A stretch of DNA of 64,000 bases from Apostichopus japonicus (taxonomy: Eukaryota; Echinodermata; Holothuroidea; Aspidochirotida; Stichopodidae): positions 21,024,666 through 21,088,665 of the forward strand of contig NC_092579.1 in the NCBI RefSeq assembly GCF_037975245.1. The letters run 5' to 3'. Positions within the stretch are counted from its first letter, which is position 1. Every line of letters begins with the position of its first letter. The notes beneath the pieces were generated by a model. It had not been told where the DNA came from and ran no database searches. It saw only the letters and a list, made by a program, of their open reading frames with translations. The position numbers and the translations under genes were made by a program. Positions 1 through 11,249 of this stretch are shown piece after piece.

Positions 1-33
1 AAAAACAATTCTGTTGTTTTTTCTTATTTACAG

Positions 34-3000
34 TCTGGAATTTTTCTACGGGAAAGTGTATCCGGACATTCAAGCATGCCAGACAGATCAATAGTGTGGC
101 CATCCACGAAGACACTGTGGTCAGCGGATGTGAGGGTGGAAGGGTCAAAGTATGGAGCGTCGAGAAAGCCTGCCTGATCAAGGTTGGTAGCAGACGGTCA
201 AAAACTTGAGTCCAGGGAGGTTAGATTTTGAATTAGATGTTTGGAATTAGAAGTAACATTCTCCCAAATGTGAGGGTGGGAAGCTTGACCTTGTTGAGAA
301 GATCTGAAATAAAACGCTTTTGAAATTCCACGAAACGAATAACCATGTTTTAAGAAAAATAGCCTAGTCTGAATTCAGAAGCTCTCTACAGTTGACACTG
401 ATTTTTGATCAACTGCACAGTTTGGGACTTGGGAGAGGGATTGAGAAAGGCGAAGGGTAAAAATAGCCTTGGTAAATCTTGCAGGTTGCTATGGCAACTG
501 CCCTCCATGTTGCTGTTAGCATTCTGCCATGCAGTAGAACTTTCATTAATATGCTAAAATTCTTTGCAGATGTTATACAAGTCACCAAGACAGAAGAACC
601 AATATGGCATAAGTGATCCTCACACCCATGCTGGTCCCATCACCTGTGTTAAGGTGGACAGCTTTCACATCGCCTCAGGGAGTGCTGATGGCTATGCCCT
701 GATCTGGAGCGCACTAGGAGATGTCACTAAATGCATTAAGGCCCTTAGACATCCAAAGTAAGTGAAACTTAACTGATAGTTCTACTTATAATATACTTCA
801 TTAACATTCTTAGAGACAACAATGAACTTGGGGAACAATGGAAAATGATGAGGTTGGGTGAGGGTGTTGGAAGTGGAGAGGAAAGGAGAAGAGAGGAAAA
901 TAGGTGGAAGGTGAGCAAATCTTAGAGAACAATGGACGTGGGGAACAATGGATAAGGATGAGGTTGGGTGAGGGTGTGGGAAGTGAAGAGGAGAGGCGAA
1001 GAAAATAGGTAGAAGGTGAGCAGATCTAAGAGAACAATGGACGTGGGGAACAATGGATAAGGATGAGGTTGGGTGAGGGTGTGGGAAGTGAAGAGGAGAG
1101 GAGAAGAAAATAGGTGGAAGGTGAGCAGATCTAAGAGAACAATTGACTTGGGGAACAATAGACAATGATGAGGTTGGGTGAGAGTGTGGGAAGAGGAGAG
1201 GAGAGGAAAATAGGTGGAAGGTGAGCAAATATTAAAGAACAATGGATGTGGGGAACAATGGAAAATGATGAGGTTGGGAGAGGGTGTGGGAAGTGGAGAG
1301 GAGAGGAGAGGAAAATAGGTGGAAGGTGAGCAAATATTAAAGAACAATGGATATGGGGAACAATGGACAATGATCAGGTTGGGTGAGGGTGTGGGAAGAG
1401 GAGAGTAGAGGAAAATAGGTGGGAGGTGAGCAGACCTAGTGGAAAGAGTACTAGTGTTATAAAATGTTAGTAACTAAAAGAAAAGTTCCAGCTTCTATAA
1501 CACATATTAATCTAAATTTGTATCATCAGAGAAGTGCTTTGTCTGGAGATGAATTACCTGAGGCTGGTGACCGGCTGTGAAGATGGAAAACTCAGGATTT
1601 GGAACATGCTGACCGGGGACTGTCTGAGGGTCATGAGAGGCAACAGTAGGTCAGATCCAATCCTCACGATACATCCCTGCGGTAACAGGTGAGATTTTTA
1701 TCCCACTTACTGTCATTTGCTTTCGTCAAGAATAGATTTTGATTGACAGGTGGCAAGGAACTTCTAAAGCTGTTCTTATGTTGACTCTGGATGATTATGG
1801 TAATGGTGATGATGGACAATTGTATTTATATATTACTTGAGATGAAAGGAATAATCTCAATTCTCAAAGCAGGGAGACCAAAAAGTGACCTGTTGCAGTA
1901 ATCTAAAGTAAACACAGGCAACCGGACATATAACGGCATATGACATATAACTCAAACGTGATAGAGTATGATACCCTGCAGGGGTGGTTTGTGCTAGTTG
2001 ATTGCACCCTTTAGGGTGAGAAGAAGTACTCGTTAGTAAATAATCACTAATCATTTAAGTCCGAGTCAAGTCATTACTGTTAATTTATCCTGACTGGAGT
2101 CTGCTATACAGTGTCGATGTGGAACAACTTGACAGACTTGTTCAAGTCACTTCACACTTTTGAAGTTTAGAGACTCACAACTTATTGCAATTTAATAAAA
2201 GGAATGAAATACAACCGGCTAGATTTAAAATGGCATTTTGTGCTGATCCTTGCTTGCGGGAGCTTTAGCAACATCTCTGATATTCTTCGATAAAAATGGA
2301 AGAGATATAAATATATAAATTATATAAGTTATATAAGTATATAAGTTATAAATATAAACTGGATTGTTAGAAGATCGCTGCATGAAGCAAGTCTTTGGAT
2401 TCCTCATAAAATATTTTTCTCAATAGAAAATTGGAGAAGACAGGTGCATGAAACAAAGTTTTGATGGAAATTCAGTTGCAAAAGAAGCTCATTTAAAGCA
2501 ATTTACATTCAGTAGCTTGCTTATTTTTTGTTAAAATTGATACTTTTTTTCTTACAGATTAGCGTTGAACACCATCAACAATCTTCTCATTCTCAACTTT
2601 GAGGAGATCGATTGGGACTACGGCTCCGACGAGAAGATCGAGCTGCTCCGTTACAAAAACAATTTCCAGGAGGCTTCCCTCAGACGTCAACCCTACGCCT
2701 TGGTGAGAGCAAACCGAAGTGAACGTGCCGCCTCGGCCAATCCAAAGCTAGTATCTCACAGAACTGTCTCGTTGACCAATGCAAGCAGTACGATGGAAGT
2801 CAGCCAGCTCTCCCACAGCAGTCGCTCCTTGAGCCCCAAGAAGTTGGAGCACGCCGAACAGGTGCAACGGTGTGTTCAAAATATTAAACTGACCGACAGT
2901 CTGAAAGGGAGCGTTTACAGCAACATGACCGACCTTCGTTCAAAATCCACGTCCCATTTGAACGGAGCCCCCAAGACCCACATGCCGTTTACAAGGCTAA

Positions 3001-4244
3001 GAACCGGTGGCTCCCGAGTCCCTCAAAAATCCCATTCTTGCTGCAGTTTTAGACCGACGTCTAGCGTCTCTTCCAGATATAGCAGCAAGTCGAGAATAAA
3101 TTCAGCCAAACAACTTTCAGTCCGATCGGACGATCTCACCCGTGGACTTGATTTTAAGAGAAGCGACCAATTCTGGGAGGTTGGGGGAGCGTCCAGTCAA
3201 AGAGCACTATCTGAGAGTGGATTTAGTTCGTTGTCAAGGCCAACCACAGCGAAATCTTCCACCAACGTCAGTACGAAGCGGTCTGGACTACGGATGCCCA
3301 TAAGAGGCAAAAGTGCTCCAGTCAGTGGTAGGCAGCAAACTCTATCGGATAAGACAAGTCTCTCTGAAATCAAATCTCTTAAGAATTCCCAAATAAGGAT
3401 CGACAAGAAACCGATCCAACGTGACAAACTGTTGTTGGAAGTTGGTGTGATTGAATCTGGAAAGCAGTACGATAATCCCGTTGTGTACAACACGGCAGCA
3501 AATACTGTTGCAATAGAAACAGGGAGAATAACTTCGCAGGAATCTGATTATTCAAGTATTAGTGACGAAGAATCGGAGGGTGAGGAGGAGGAGGTAGTTG
3601 TCGACAGAGATTACATCGTGGCCGAAACGATTATCACGCCAATTGAAACATTTCCACTACATGTTCAGCCTCATCAGAGCATCCATCCAAAACGTATCGC
3701 TTCTACAATCCCCAAAGGTGGACAGAGTCGGCCAAAAACTGCTCATTCAAGAGTGTCCTCAAGGTCACACGTCAAAGTTCAAAGTCCAAGAAGGTGTAAA
3801 AGTGCAATTTCCAGCCGAACACAACCTTTGAATCATTTAAATGTTTCTTCACCTCTAAGGAAAGAGAGATCTCACGGTTGGACCACCTCCTGTACCGAGA
3901 CGATGTCAACTCCGCCGATGCTCATGCACGGCAAGGGACGAGTGGAACCAAATTTTGAAAGCAAAAAAGCAGACGGTAAAATAATTTCAAAGCAGACAGT
4001 CACCCCTACTACACCAGAGGTGAAAAATCCATTCGAAAGTCATGGGGAATTTCATCTCCGTTCTCGACGACAGCTGGAGGCTTACTTGCAATCTGTTGGT
4101 GAAATACAGACGTCACACGAAGCAAGAACAGAAAAGGCATCAGAAAGAATTCGACAAGTAGTATGGAAAGCAAAAGCAACGGGTAAGACGCATCAAGATT
4201 TCAGCGCTGCTCCGAAGAGGATCGCCCCAGAAATAAGGGAATAA
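34..4244 (+). CDS. FBXW10: FBXW10-like F-box/WD40 protein, C-terminal part (four exons, 5' end outside window)
   Basis: Exons 34-182, 570-757, 1530-1688 and 2558-4244 join in frame through GT-AG introns and give 726 residues plus a TAA stop. The first three encode WD40 blades; visible strand motifs include VVSGCEGGRVKVWS, IASGSADGYALIWS and LVTGCEDGKLRIWN. The order and spacing (RHPK-EVL, then GNSRSDPIL, then the final LNTINNLLILNFEEIDWDY) match what I remember of vertebrate FBXW10, an F-box protein expected to act as an SCF ubiquitin-ligase substrate receptor. The F-box itself would lie upstream and is not seen. The last exon adds a ~530-residue tail rich in Ser, Arg and Lys with an acidic run near 3559-3600; it looks disordered. 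Repeated RPxTA/KSA-type motifs occur in it. The substrate is unknown. A different WD40 family member is possible, but the tail and blade order favour FBXW10. Confidence 0.8.
820..1440. repeat. Intronic minisatellite, ~105-bp unit, about 6 copies
   Basis: The phrase GGGGAACAATGGA recurs about every 100-107 bases (near 831, 940, 1047, 1152, 1251 and 1357), followed each time by GATGAGGTTGGGTGAGGGTG and GAAAATAGGTGGAAGGTGAG. It lies in the intron between the second and third visible exons of the FBXW10-like gene. The + strand, which is the sense strand, is almost wholly purine. The long open frames on the opposite strand are a by-product of the repeat and are not genes. Confidence 0.9.
1689..2557. 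other. Last intron of the FBXW10-like gene; no gene seen
   Basis: It begins with GTGAGA and ends with a pyrimidine tract and TTACAG. The content is AT-rich, with a short TATA-type stretch near 2310-2360 (ATATAAGTTATATAAGTATATAAG). No coding exon or recognised element was found. Confidence 0.6.
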
Positions 4245-4801
4245 ATGGGTAAAAGATTCCGTTGCTATTCGATGCTAAAATTCTATAGCAATACAGTTAA
4301 TTATTTTCATTAGGTAATCTTGATTTTAACTGTGGAAGAAAAACGTTAACAAGTTTGAGAAGGTCATTTTGATATTTGCAAGTCAAACAAAAGAGCTCCT
4401 GAGTGAGAAAATTTTTTAGGAAAGGAAATTTGGAAAATACTTTCAAAAAGTTAATCTGGGAAAGGAATAGTTTGTGCAATGACTTATGTGGTTGTTCCTT
4501 TTGTCCTCAAACATAACAACAGTTCCGACTTACTATGCTAGTGAATTCAAATATTTTTCAGTTACTAATTTTCAATGTTTAACACCTCTTTTTCTGTTAC
4601 TATTTTGAAAATATTCAGGTCATTCAAGTGATTATTTATTTTATATATCATTTTCTACCTAAAACATAATACTCTGCATGAGCAAAACCTTTGGACAAAG
4701 TTTTTTAATATTTCATATTTGCTTCGTAAGTTATTTTTTATCACTGTCCACAAGACAATGTGTGTCTTATTATTCAGTTGCATCTGAGGGATTAACTGTG
4801 G

Positions 4802-4807
4802 AATAAA
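4802..4807 (+). terminator. Candidate poly(A) signal of the FBXW10-like gene
   Basis: AATAAA lies 558 bases after the stop codon in AT-rich sequence. It is a plausible polyadenylation signal. Other AT-rich hexamers nearby could serve equally, so the true 3' end is not fixed by sequence alone. Confidence 0.4.
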
Positions 4808-6470
4808 TTTAAATATTTTCTTGTTTAATTAATTTTTATTTTCATAATTTAATTAATTGTTATTTTTATATTTTCATTTCTTTATAATAAAAATTTACTT
4901 TGATCTGCAGCTGTAAACAGGCGTGGTAAAAGGTGGAACATTTTTTTAACGTAACAAGGTAACGACTAAGATTCTCATTACCTGAGCAAATTCTAATGAA
5001 TTTACAATTTTTCAGGTTTCATCTTAAACCAAAGCAATGAGTTAACTTCCTCAGTTCTAAGATGATATATGTTTATTGTAAATCCATTTTCTCTATATTT
5101 TGGTACTTTTTAATATAATTTTCATTTTGTGCTATATATTTTTTATACAATTTTTGTAAGGTTTGTTTTAATACTTTTCTTTTGTATTTTGATGTGCTTC
5201 GTTTGTGTGCCAGTATCAATTCATATTTGCATAAAAGCTAGCAGAGGCTGACTATGGTATTATTTATCTAAATTATAACATTAAAGTGTGCTATGTAATA
5301 TTCACTATTGTGCACATATATTGTGTACTATAAGCAGCACATGTTGATGCTGATATGTATGTGCCTTTCAAAATGTTAACTTCTTCATGTAAATTTTGTT
5401 GACAATTTGTTCCATTATCTTTCATGAGATATTTTGATTAATTGATAAACACATAAACATTTCCAAAGCATACTGTTATGCAGAGTCAAATGTTGCAATT
5501 TAGTCATTCCATTCAATACATGGCTGAAATTCAAACCTTTAAAATTAATTTGTTAGTGTATTAAAAAGAGGAATGCACTCATTTCATTAGTGTCAAAGAG
5601 AAGAATGTGAAATTGCATTATTTCTCTACTTCTGTTACATTCTTCATTACCACTAGTTTTCCATACTGCCATGTGAAGACTAGATATCTTGATATAACTT
5701 CAATATAGGGCTGGGAGTAATTTGAAACATTGATATAGAATGTAATACACATCCAAGTTTGGACACATTTCATACATTTGTAGGGGAGGGAAACGTTTAA
5801 AATGATTTTCATTTTCTGACTAAAGAAGGCTTAAAAGCAGAGAGTATCTGAGTGTCTAAAAGTGGAGCATAGACTATCAAATTATTTGGCAGCAATGACA
5901 TCTGCCAGGGAGGCGGACAGGAGGGGGGGGGGGGGGCATGGGATGAGAGTGAGTTATGAACCTGCAAAGAATACATCTCTTTCAAGTACAATGTAAACTG
6001 TGTGCTGGTGTCGCTTATCATCTATAAGATGTTAAGTATCGTGTAATTTTTATGTGCACATAAATGTGTTGTCACATGTTGTAGGGCTGTGGTTTACCAA
6101 TAAGACATTGCTGGCGTTAAAGACTATGTAGCAGGCTTATTCAGTGTGTGATTCAACAGAGCAAGCTCATGAACTATTGCAAAAATAGATATTTGTGGTG
6201 AAAATTGACAAAATCTGCTCTTATTTTATTTTCGATCTCAGCAGTTTTGTATTCTACCTTGTATTGTACTTGCTTCTTACATAATCATGCATACTGTACA
6301 GTACTACCAACAAAATTGCACCATTTTAAGAGTTTATGCTGCTATAAATTCAAGAAATAACACAAAATGTCACATTAAAACTGTCGGCTGTATCTGAGAG
6401 AACATGGAAAGAAACCTGTTGCTCTAACGTGTTGTTATTGCTGTTGGTATAGCTGAGATACAAATTACTG

Positions 6471-6700
6471 AACCAGAGAGCCAACAGGCTTGAGTGATTC
6501 CTGACCAAGTTGAAGCATATAATATATCTGTATAATATATGGTAGATGAAAAATGGTTATCACCAGATGGTAGCAAAAGCACTAAACCAGAGAGCCAACA
6601 GGCTTGATTGATTCTTGGCCAAGTTAAAAGCATATCTGTTTAATCAGTATAACATTACAGTAGATGAGAATAGAATCACCAGATGGTAGCAAACACTACA
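6471..6700 (+). repeat. Two-copy tandem duplication, ~117-bp unit
   Basis: ACCAGAGAGCCAACAGGCTT occurs at about 6471 and again at about 6588. Each copy is followed by GATT, CAAGTT, GCATAT, a TAGATGA block and CACCAGATGGTAGCAAA. The copies differ by scattered substitutions, so the duplication is not recent. Confidence 0.85.
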
Positions 6701-7670
6701 ACCCAAATTGCAGCATTATAAAGGTGGTATTTGCAAAACTGGAATAGAGATGGGAATTTCTGGTGGTTTGGCTGCTCCACTACAACTTCATATTAATTTA
6801 TGAGGACCGCTAAATATTAACCGATCACTAAATACAGTATTAACACATCACCACCACCACAGGGAGCAGTCTTTTTCAAGCTGTGTCATAGAACTGCAAT
6901 GACAAGCATAACTACAAACAGCAAACTGGCTTTTTTAAAAGACATTTAGACCTATTTTGAAGGCTGACCATGTGGTCCCAGAGCTTGAAATAACCAAGTG
7001 AAACTTCTACTATTGTACCCTTGTTATACCCTTGTTGGACCCTTGTTGTACTAATGTACCCTTGTTGCTATACTATTTTTTATCCATCCCTTTCCTTGCC
7101 ACCCTCTTTCACTAACCTTGGTCATTTTGCTACTTTCTGCTTGGCATTTTGGATAGTAGGGGGGAAAAAATGCACACACACACACTGGAGATCACAACAG
7201 CTCCCCTTTTTTCAAGTTTTTTTCAAGTCTACTCAAATTCAAGTTCCAGCTTACATGCTTGCTAATACCTTCCATTGTTATCTACTTTAAAACTTGGATT
7301 CAGATTACTCTTTATTTGTGGTAACACTTTGATCCCACTTCTGACACCAATGGACTATTTAAGTTTGCAGGTTCGAGTCAGTTGACAGAGGCTTAAAGGG
7401 TGCTAACAACCACTATAACTTCCATTCAGTCTCAAAATGCAAACATGGCATCAAGTCCTGCATCACCCCATCGAAATTGGCACAAGTGGTAATAAGTAGA
7501 ACCACTGATAGATAAAGAAATAACAAATTGCAGTATTAAATTAAATCAATTTACACCCCAAGAGTTATTGTTGAAAAATAGTCTATACAGCTTTATAGTT
7601 AAATTCAGAGTTAGGCACGTCAAGTAACTTTTCTTACTAAGTTTCAATTATGTTCTCAAAATATTTAACT

Positions 7671-7745
7671 GGTATAGAGAGTTCAATCCGTTTTTTGTAC
7701 ACAAAATGAATATTCCTTGACAAGACATTATGTATTTTTTGTTAT
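7671..7745 (+). repeat. Dispersed ~80-bp repeat, copy 1
   Basis: GGTATAGAGAGTTCAATCC, then TTTGTACACAAAATGAATATTC, TTGACAAG and ATTATGTATTTTTTGTTA, is repeated at 9417-9497 in the same orientation. The two copies are about 90 percent identical by eye. The family is unknown. Confidence 0.85.
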
Positions 7746-9416
7746 AAAGTGGATGTCATTTTTTATACACCCGGTACAAATGCTTGCTTTCACTGTAAAT
7801 CAAGTTACACAAGGGGAGACATTTTAATTGTCTAGTTTAACAACCCCCAAGTGAAATTACATGATCAGAGACTTCTGATAACTTTTATCAAATTCATGGG
7901 TACTAAAAATTTGGGGCCAATAATGAAGACCTTTTAAGCCTGTTGGCAAATAAAGCATTTTCTCTTATTGCAGTTCTTTTAATCATAATAATTAATTCCT
8001 ACAACTGTTTACTCCTGCAGCTAGTTTCTATTCCCTTCAGTTTCAATGCAAGTGAAACTAAAGTACTAAAGCACAACCAGGATGTAGCAAAATATTATTA
8101 AAATATAACAAAAAACTTGTGTCGATGACAAATTAAGGCTATTTTAAGAAACTTGTATAACCTTTGTTGCATCATAAAATATCATTTCCAAGTACACTGT
8201 TTATTTTTCAAGTGAGCACTAATAGAACACCAGAGGTCAACATGCAAGTTTTGGCAAATATTTTTCATATTGCCAAAGTATTTTACAAATAAAAGAATAA
8301 CTGTGATATATTATGCAAATTTGTTTCAAGTCAAATTACATCAATTTATTTTACATTTTCATACTAATAAGACGGACCCAAACACAAATAAAAAGGAGAA
8401 AAAAAGAAGAAAAAAACCACATACAACAAACAAAGAAATGGACAAATTAGTTGAAATGCAATTAGTTACAACCTTGATTACACTTTAGGACACAAGGTAA
8501 TAATCACTTTATTTTATCATCAAGTTGTCAACAGCTGTTTTTTTTTCTTTGTTTCCGTCTCTCTTTGCAAATAATGATGGCAAGATTTTGTCTTATTACA
8601 TACCCAAGCAATCAGAGCACAATACATGGTAATATTTTACTATTAAAACATGTACATCAATGGAATTATTGCATGAAAAATGTACAGTAACTAACTACGG
8701 TATGATATTACACTAAAAGATCATAAAGTTCCTTCAATAACTTGCTATATTTGTTCATATTTCCATAAAAATATGGCCAATAGGAAGAAGAAAAAAAGAG
8801 AGACAAAAAAAGCATTTTGTTTTGCATATTCATTCATTTCTGTTGAAAAAGAAAAGAAAATAGTGGCAAGCAAGAGAGAGAGATAAAAATGCTGAAACAT
8901 TGCTCATTCAGTTCTTTTGAAGGATTTTAAATGTGGTTACTCAGCAAAACTGTTTCCGTAATTTTTACCTCACGAAAGTACAAAGCAATTGTTTATATAG
9001 TTATGGCACATAAAAAGTTTGTATTTCATAATACAGAAATTGAAAGATATTTTTTAAAGGAAAAATTTTTCATTATAAGCACATTATAATTTATTTTGAA
9101 TGGTTAAGAAAGAACAGAAAGACAAACTACTCTGAAACCAAAAAAAGCAGCAACTGGAATGTAAAACAAAGAGATGAAAATAAGAAAATATGAAAATAAT
9201 GAATACAATAAAAAGAGCCAAAAAAAGAACAGGGAAGGGCAAACAAATGATGGCTAAAATCCCCTCCAAATTAATTTCAGGAAATGAGTCATCCAGCATA
9301 GTGCTTTTCGATTCACAAAGGGAAAGGAAAAGGCAAAAAGTTCATTGTTTCATTATTAAGTTTTAAAAATATACAACTTGTAAAATTGAACCTGACTTAA
9401 TGCAAAATATAGAGCT

Positions 9417-9497
9417 GGTATAGAGAGTTCAATCCTTCTTATTTTTGTACACAAAATGAATATTCATTGACAAGAAATTATGTATTTTTTGTTAAAT
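9417..9497 (+). repeat. Dispersed ~80-bp repeat, copy 2
   Basis: Second copy of the segment at 7671-7745, in the same orientation, with a few substitutions and a short insertion after TTCAATCC. The origin is unknown; a degenerate short interspersed element is possible. Confidence 0.85.
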
Positions 9498-10665
9498 TTG
9501 TCAATTCATGTAAACAGGTCAAATGTAAACACCTGATCAGTACAATTATTCAGTGTTGTAACAAGCCTAACAGAGAAGTTACTATTAACTAAAGGATTCG
9601 AGCAAGTTAATAATTTCCTATGGATGTAATATAGTAATATAGAGTCCATGATGGCCAAACTTAAGTTTTAGCAAATACATCATCACAGCACAGAGTATTT
9701 TGATTAAAGAAAAAAAAAAGGTTAGGACAAAGGAAAAGTTCATTTTTTTAATGATTATGTTTTTGAACTATAGACATTTTAAGATAAATTTAAAACTTAC
9801 AATTTGTCATTTCATGTAAATACGGCAAATTTGAATGAATACATTATCTTTTATTTTATTACAAAAATATTATACAAAAATATTTATTATAAAAAATATT
9901 TTAACAATTTCTTATTTGAGTCACTAGAACATTGAGTTGGAGTTATTCAATTTCATAGTCAAGTGCCACAAACAAGTTTGTTTAATGTTTTCCCCAAAGA
10001 TAAAAATATAGTGACTCGAGTAAAACGGTTCGCTCTGGTCACGAAATTCAAAAGCAGTCACTAGACCCGATCTTAAAATAATGTGACTGGTCACAAATAC
10101 AGTATCTGATATAAAAAGATGTTATTAAAACTTTCAACAGCTGTGACATGTTAACATTGGGAAAGCTTTACTGATACTGAGTATTCAGTTCAATCTCCAA
10201 TGATTATAGGAATTAGATTCTTTAGGTTGAGACACTGTTGTTTAGCGGTTAGTCCCAAAAGATATAGAATAATAGTCAAAAAACTTGTCACTTGTAGTTT
10301 ATTCGATATCGTTCATAATTATTGAAGAAGAGATCTCTTGAAACATAATCTCGAAGTTTCAAGCCGATTTAATCATTTTTGAGCATCTTAACTTGTGTTT
10401 CTAACCTAAGTTTTTTTTCATCAGCCAAGCATCTTGGTTTGATTGTGGTAAATCATTCCAATATTATTGGTAACTGGATTCTCAGAGAATTGCATGTCAT
10501 TATTTTTACTAGAGTTTTTTCATCTCTTAAAAGAAACTGGAAAATGACAAAGACATTTTTGGGGGCCTGGAATGGGATTGGAAACCATGGTTACAAGCCA
10601 AACACTCTACAACTTCGCGATTTAATCGTTGCCTGCTCTGAATACCAATATGAGCAAGAAATTTT

Positions 10666-10671
10666 TTTATT
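10666..10671 (-). terminator. Candidate poly(A) signal of the TMEM130-like gene
   Basis: TTTATT on the + strand reads AATAAA on the minus strand, about 580 bases beyond the stop of the minus-strand TMEM130-like gene. It is the nearest hexamer I noticed, but others exist further out in this AT-rich DNA. Confidence 0.3.
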
Positions 10672-11249
10672 GAACAGAAACAAATCGTTAAAACCAACTA
10701 ATAATTAACGACCATCTGTTGCAAAACTCCTTACAGGATGATTGTCTTATTTTGTTCGCCTTCAATCTTTAATTCAAATAAGTTTGGTTAAACTTTAAAA
10801 CAGCTGCTTGAAAAAGACACGTAAAAATAGCACCATGGAATAAATTTGATGAGTCACACATTAACGATTTCAATATTTCTACAAACAGAATCCTTAGTTT
10901 AACCAGCGAACAGCTCCTAGTGTCACATATAAAGCACCTGTCAGCTTACTAATCTCAGTCTTTACCAAGGAATATTAAAATAATTTACTTTCATATCGTC
11001 TTTTCCACCTTCCATATCAGAATCGTTGGCCAAGGGTTCCAACAAACCCACCTGTGGCCTAGAAATAACCTGAACAAGACACCAGTAACTAGTCACTATT
11101 AACTTGTCACATTTTACACTTTAAATCCGCCAATATGAATACTCTCAATAATATCTACATACATAAATTTTGAAATTTCCTTCGATTTTCTCATCTTTTT
11201 CACACCAGCACAGAATAGTTCAACTACTAATAAACATATTTTTCTTCAA

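Larger units (their letters stand above)
4808..11249. other. Intergenic region between two convergent genes
   Basis: About 6.4 kb of AT-rich DNA between the 3' ends of the FBXW10-like (+) and TMEM130-like (-) genes; part is presumably 3' UTR of one or both. I found no exon with convincing protein similarity. It holds a poly-G run (about 5923-5937), a two-copy duplication (6471-6700), a cluster of four ACCCTTGTT motifs (7016-7075) and a dispersed pair of ~80-bp copies (7671-7745 and 9417-9497). Short open frames here lack ATG starts or family similarity. Confidence 0.6.

Noticed and set aside
782-1370. Three overlapping 79-148-codon frames on the minus strand
   Set aside because: They are translations of the purine-rich minisatellite and are repetitive in step with its 105-bp unit.
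5923-5937. Poly-G run as a transposon end
   Set aside because: No inverted partner or target duplication was found around it.
10379-10708. 109-codon frame on the + strand
   Set aside because: Non-ATG start, low-complexity AT-driven composition, no recognised similarity and no splice context.
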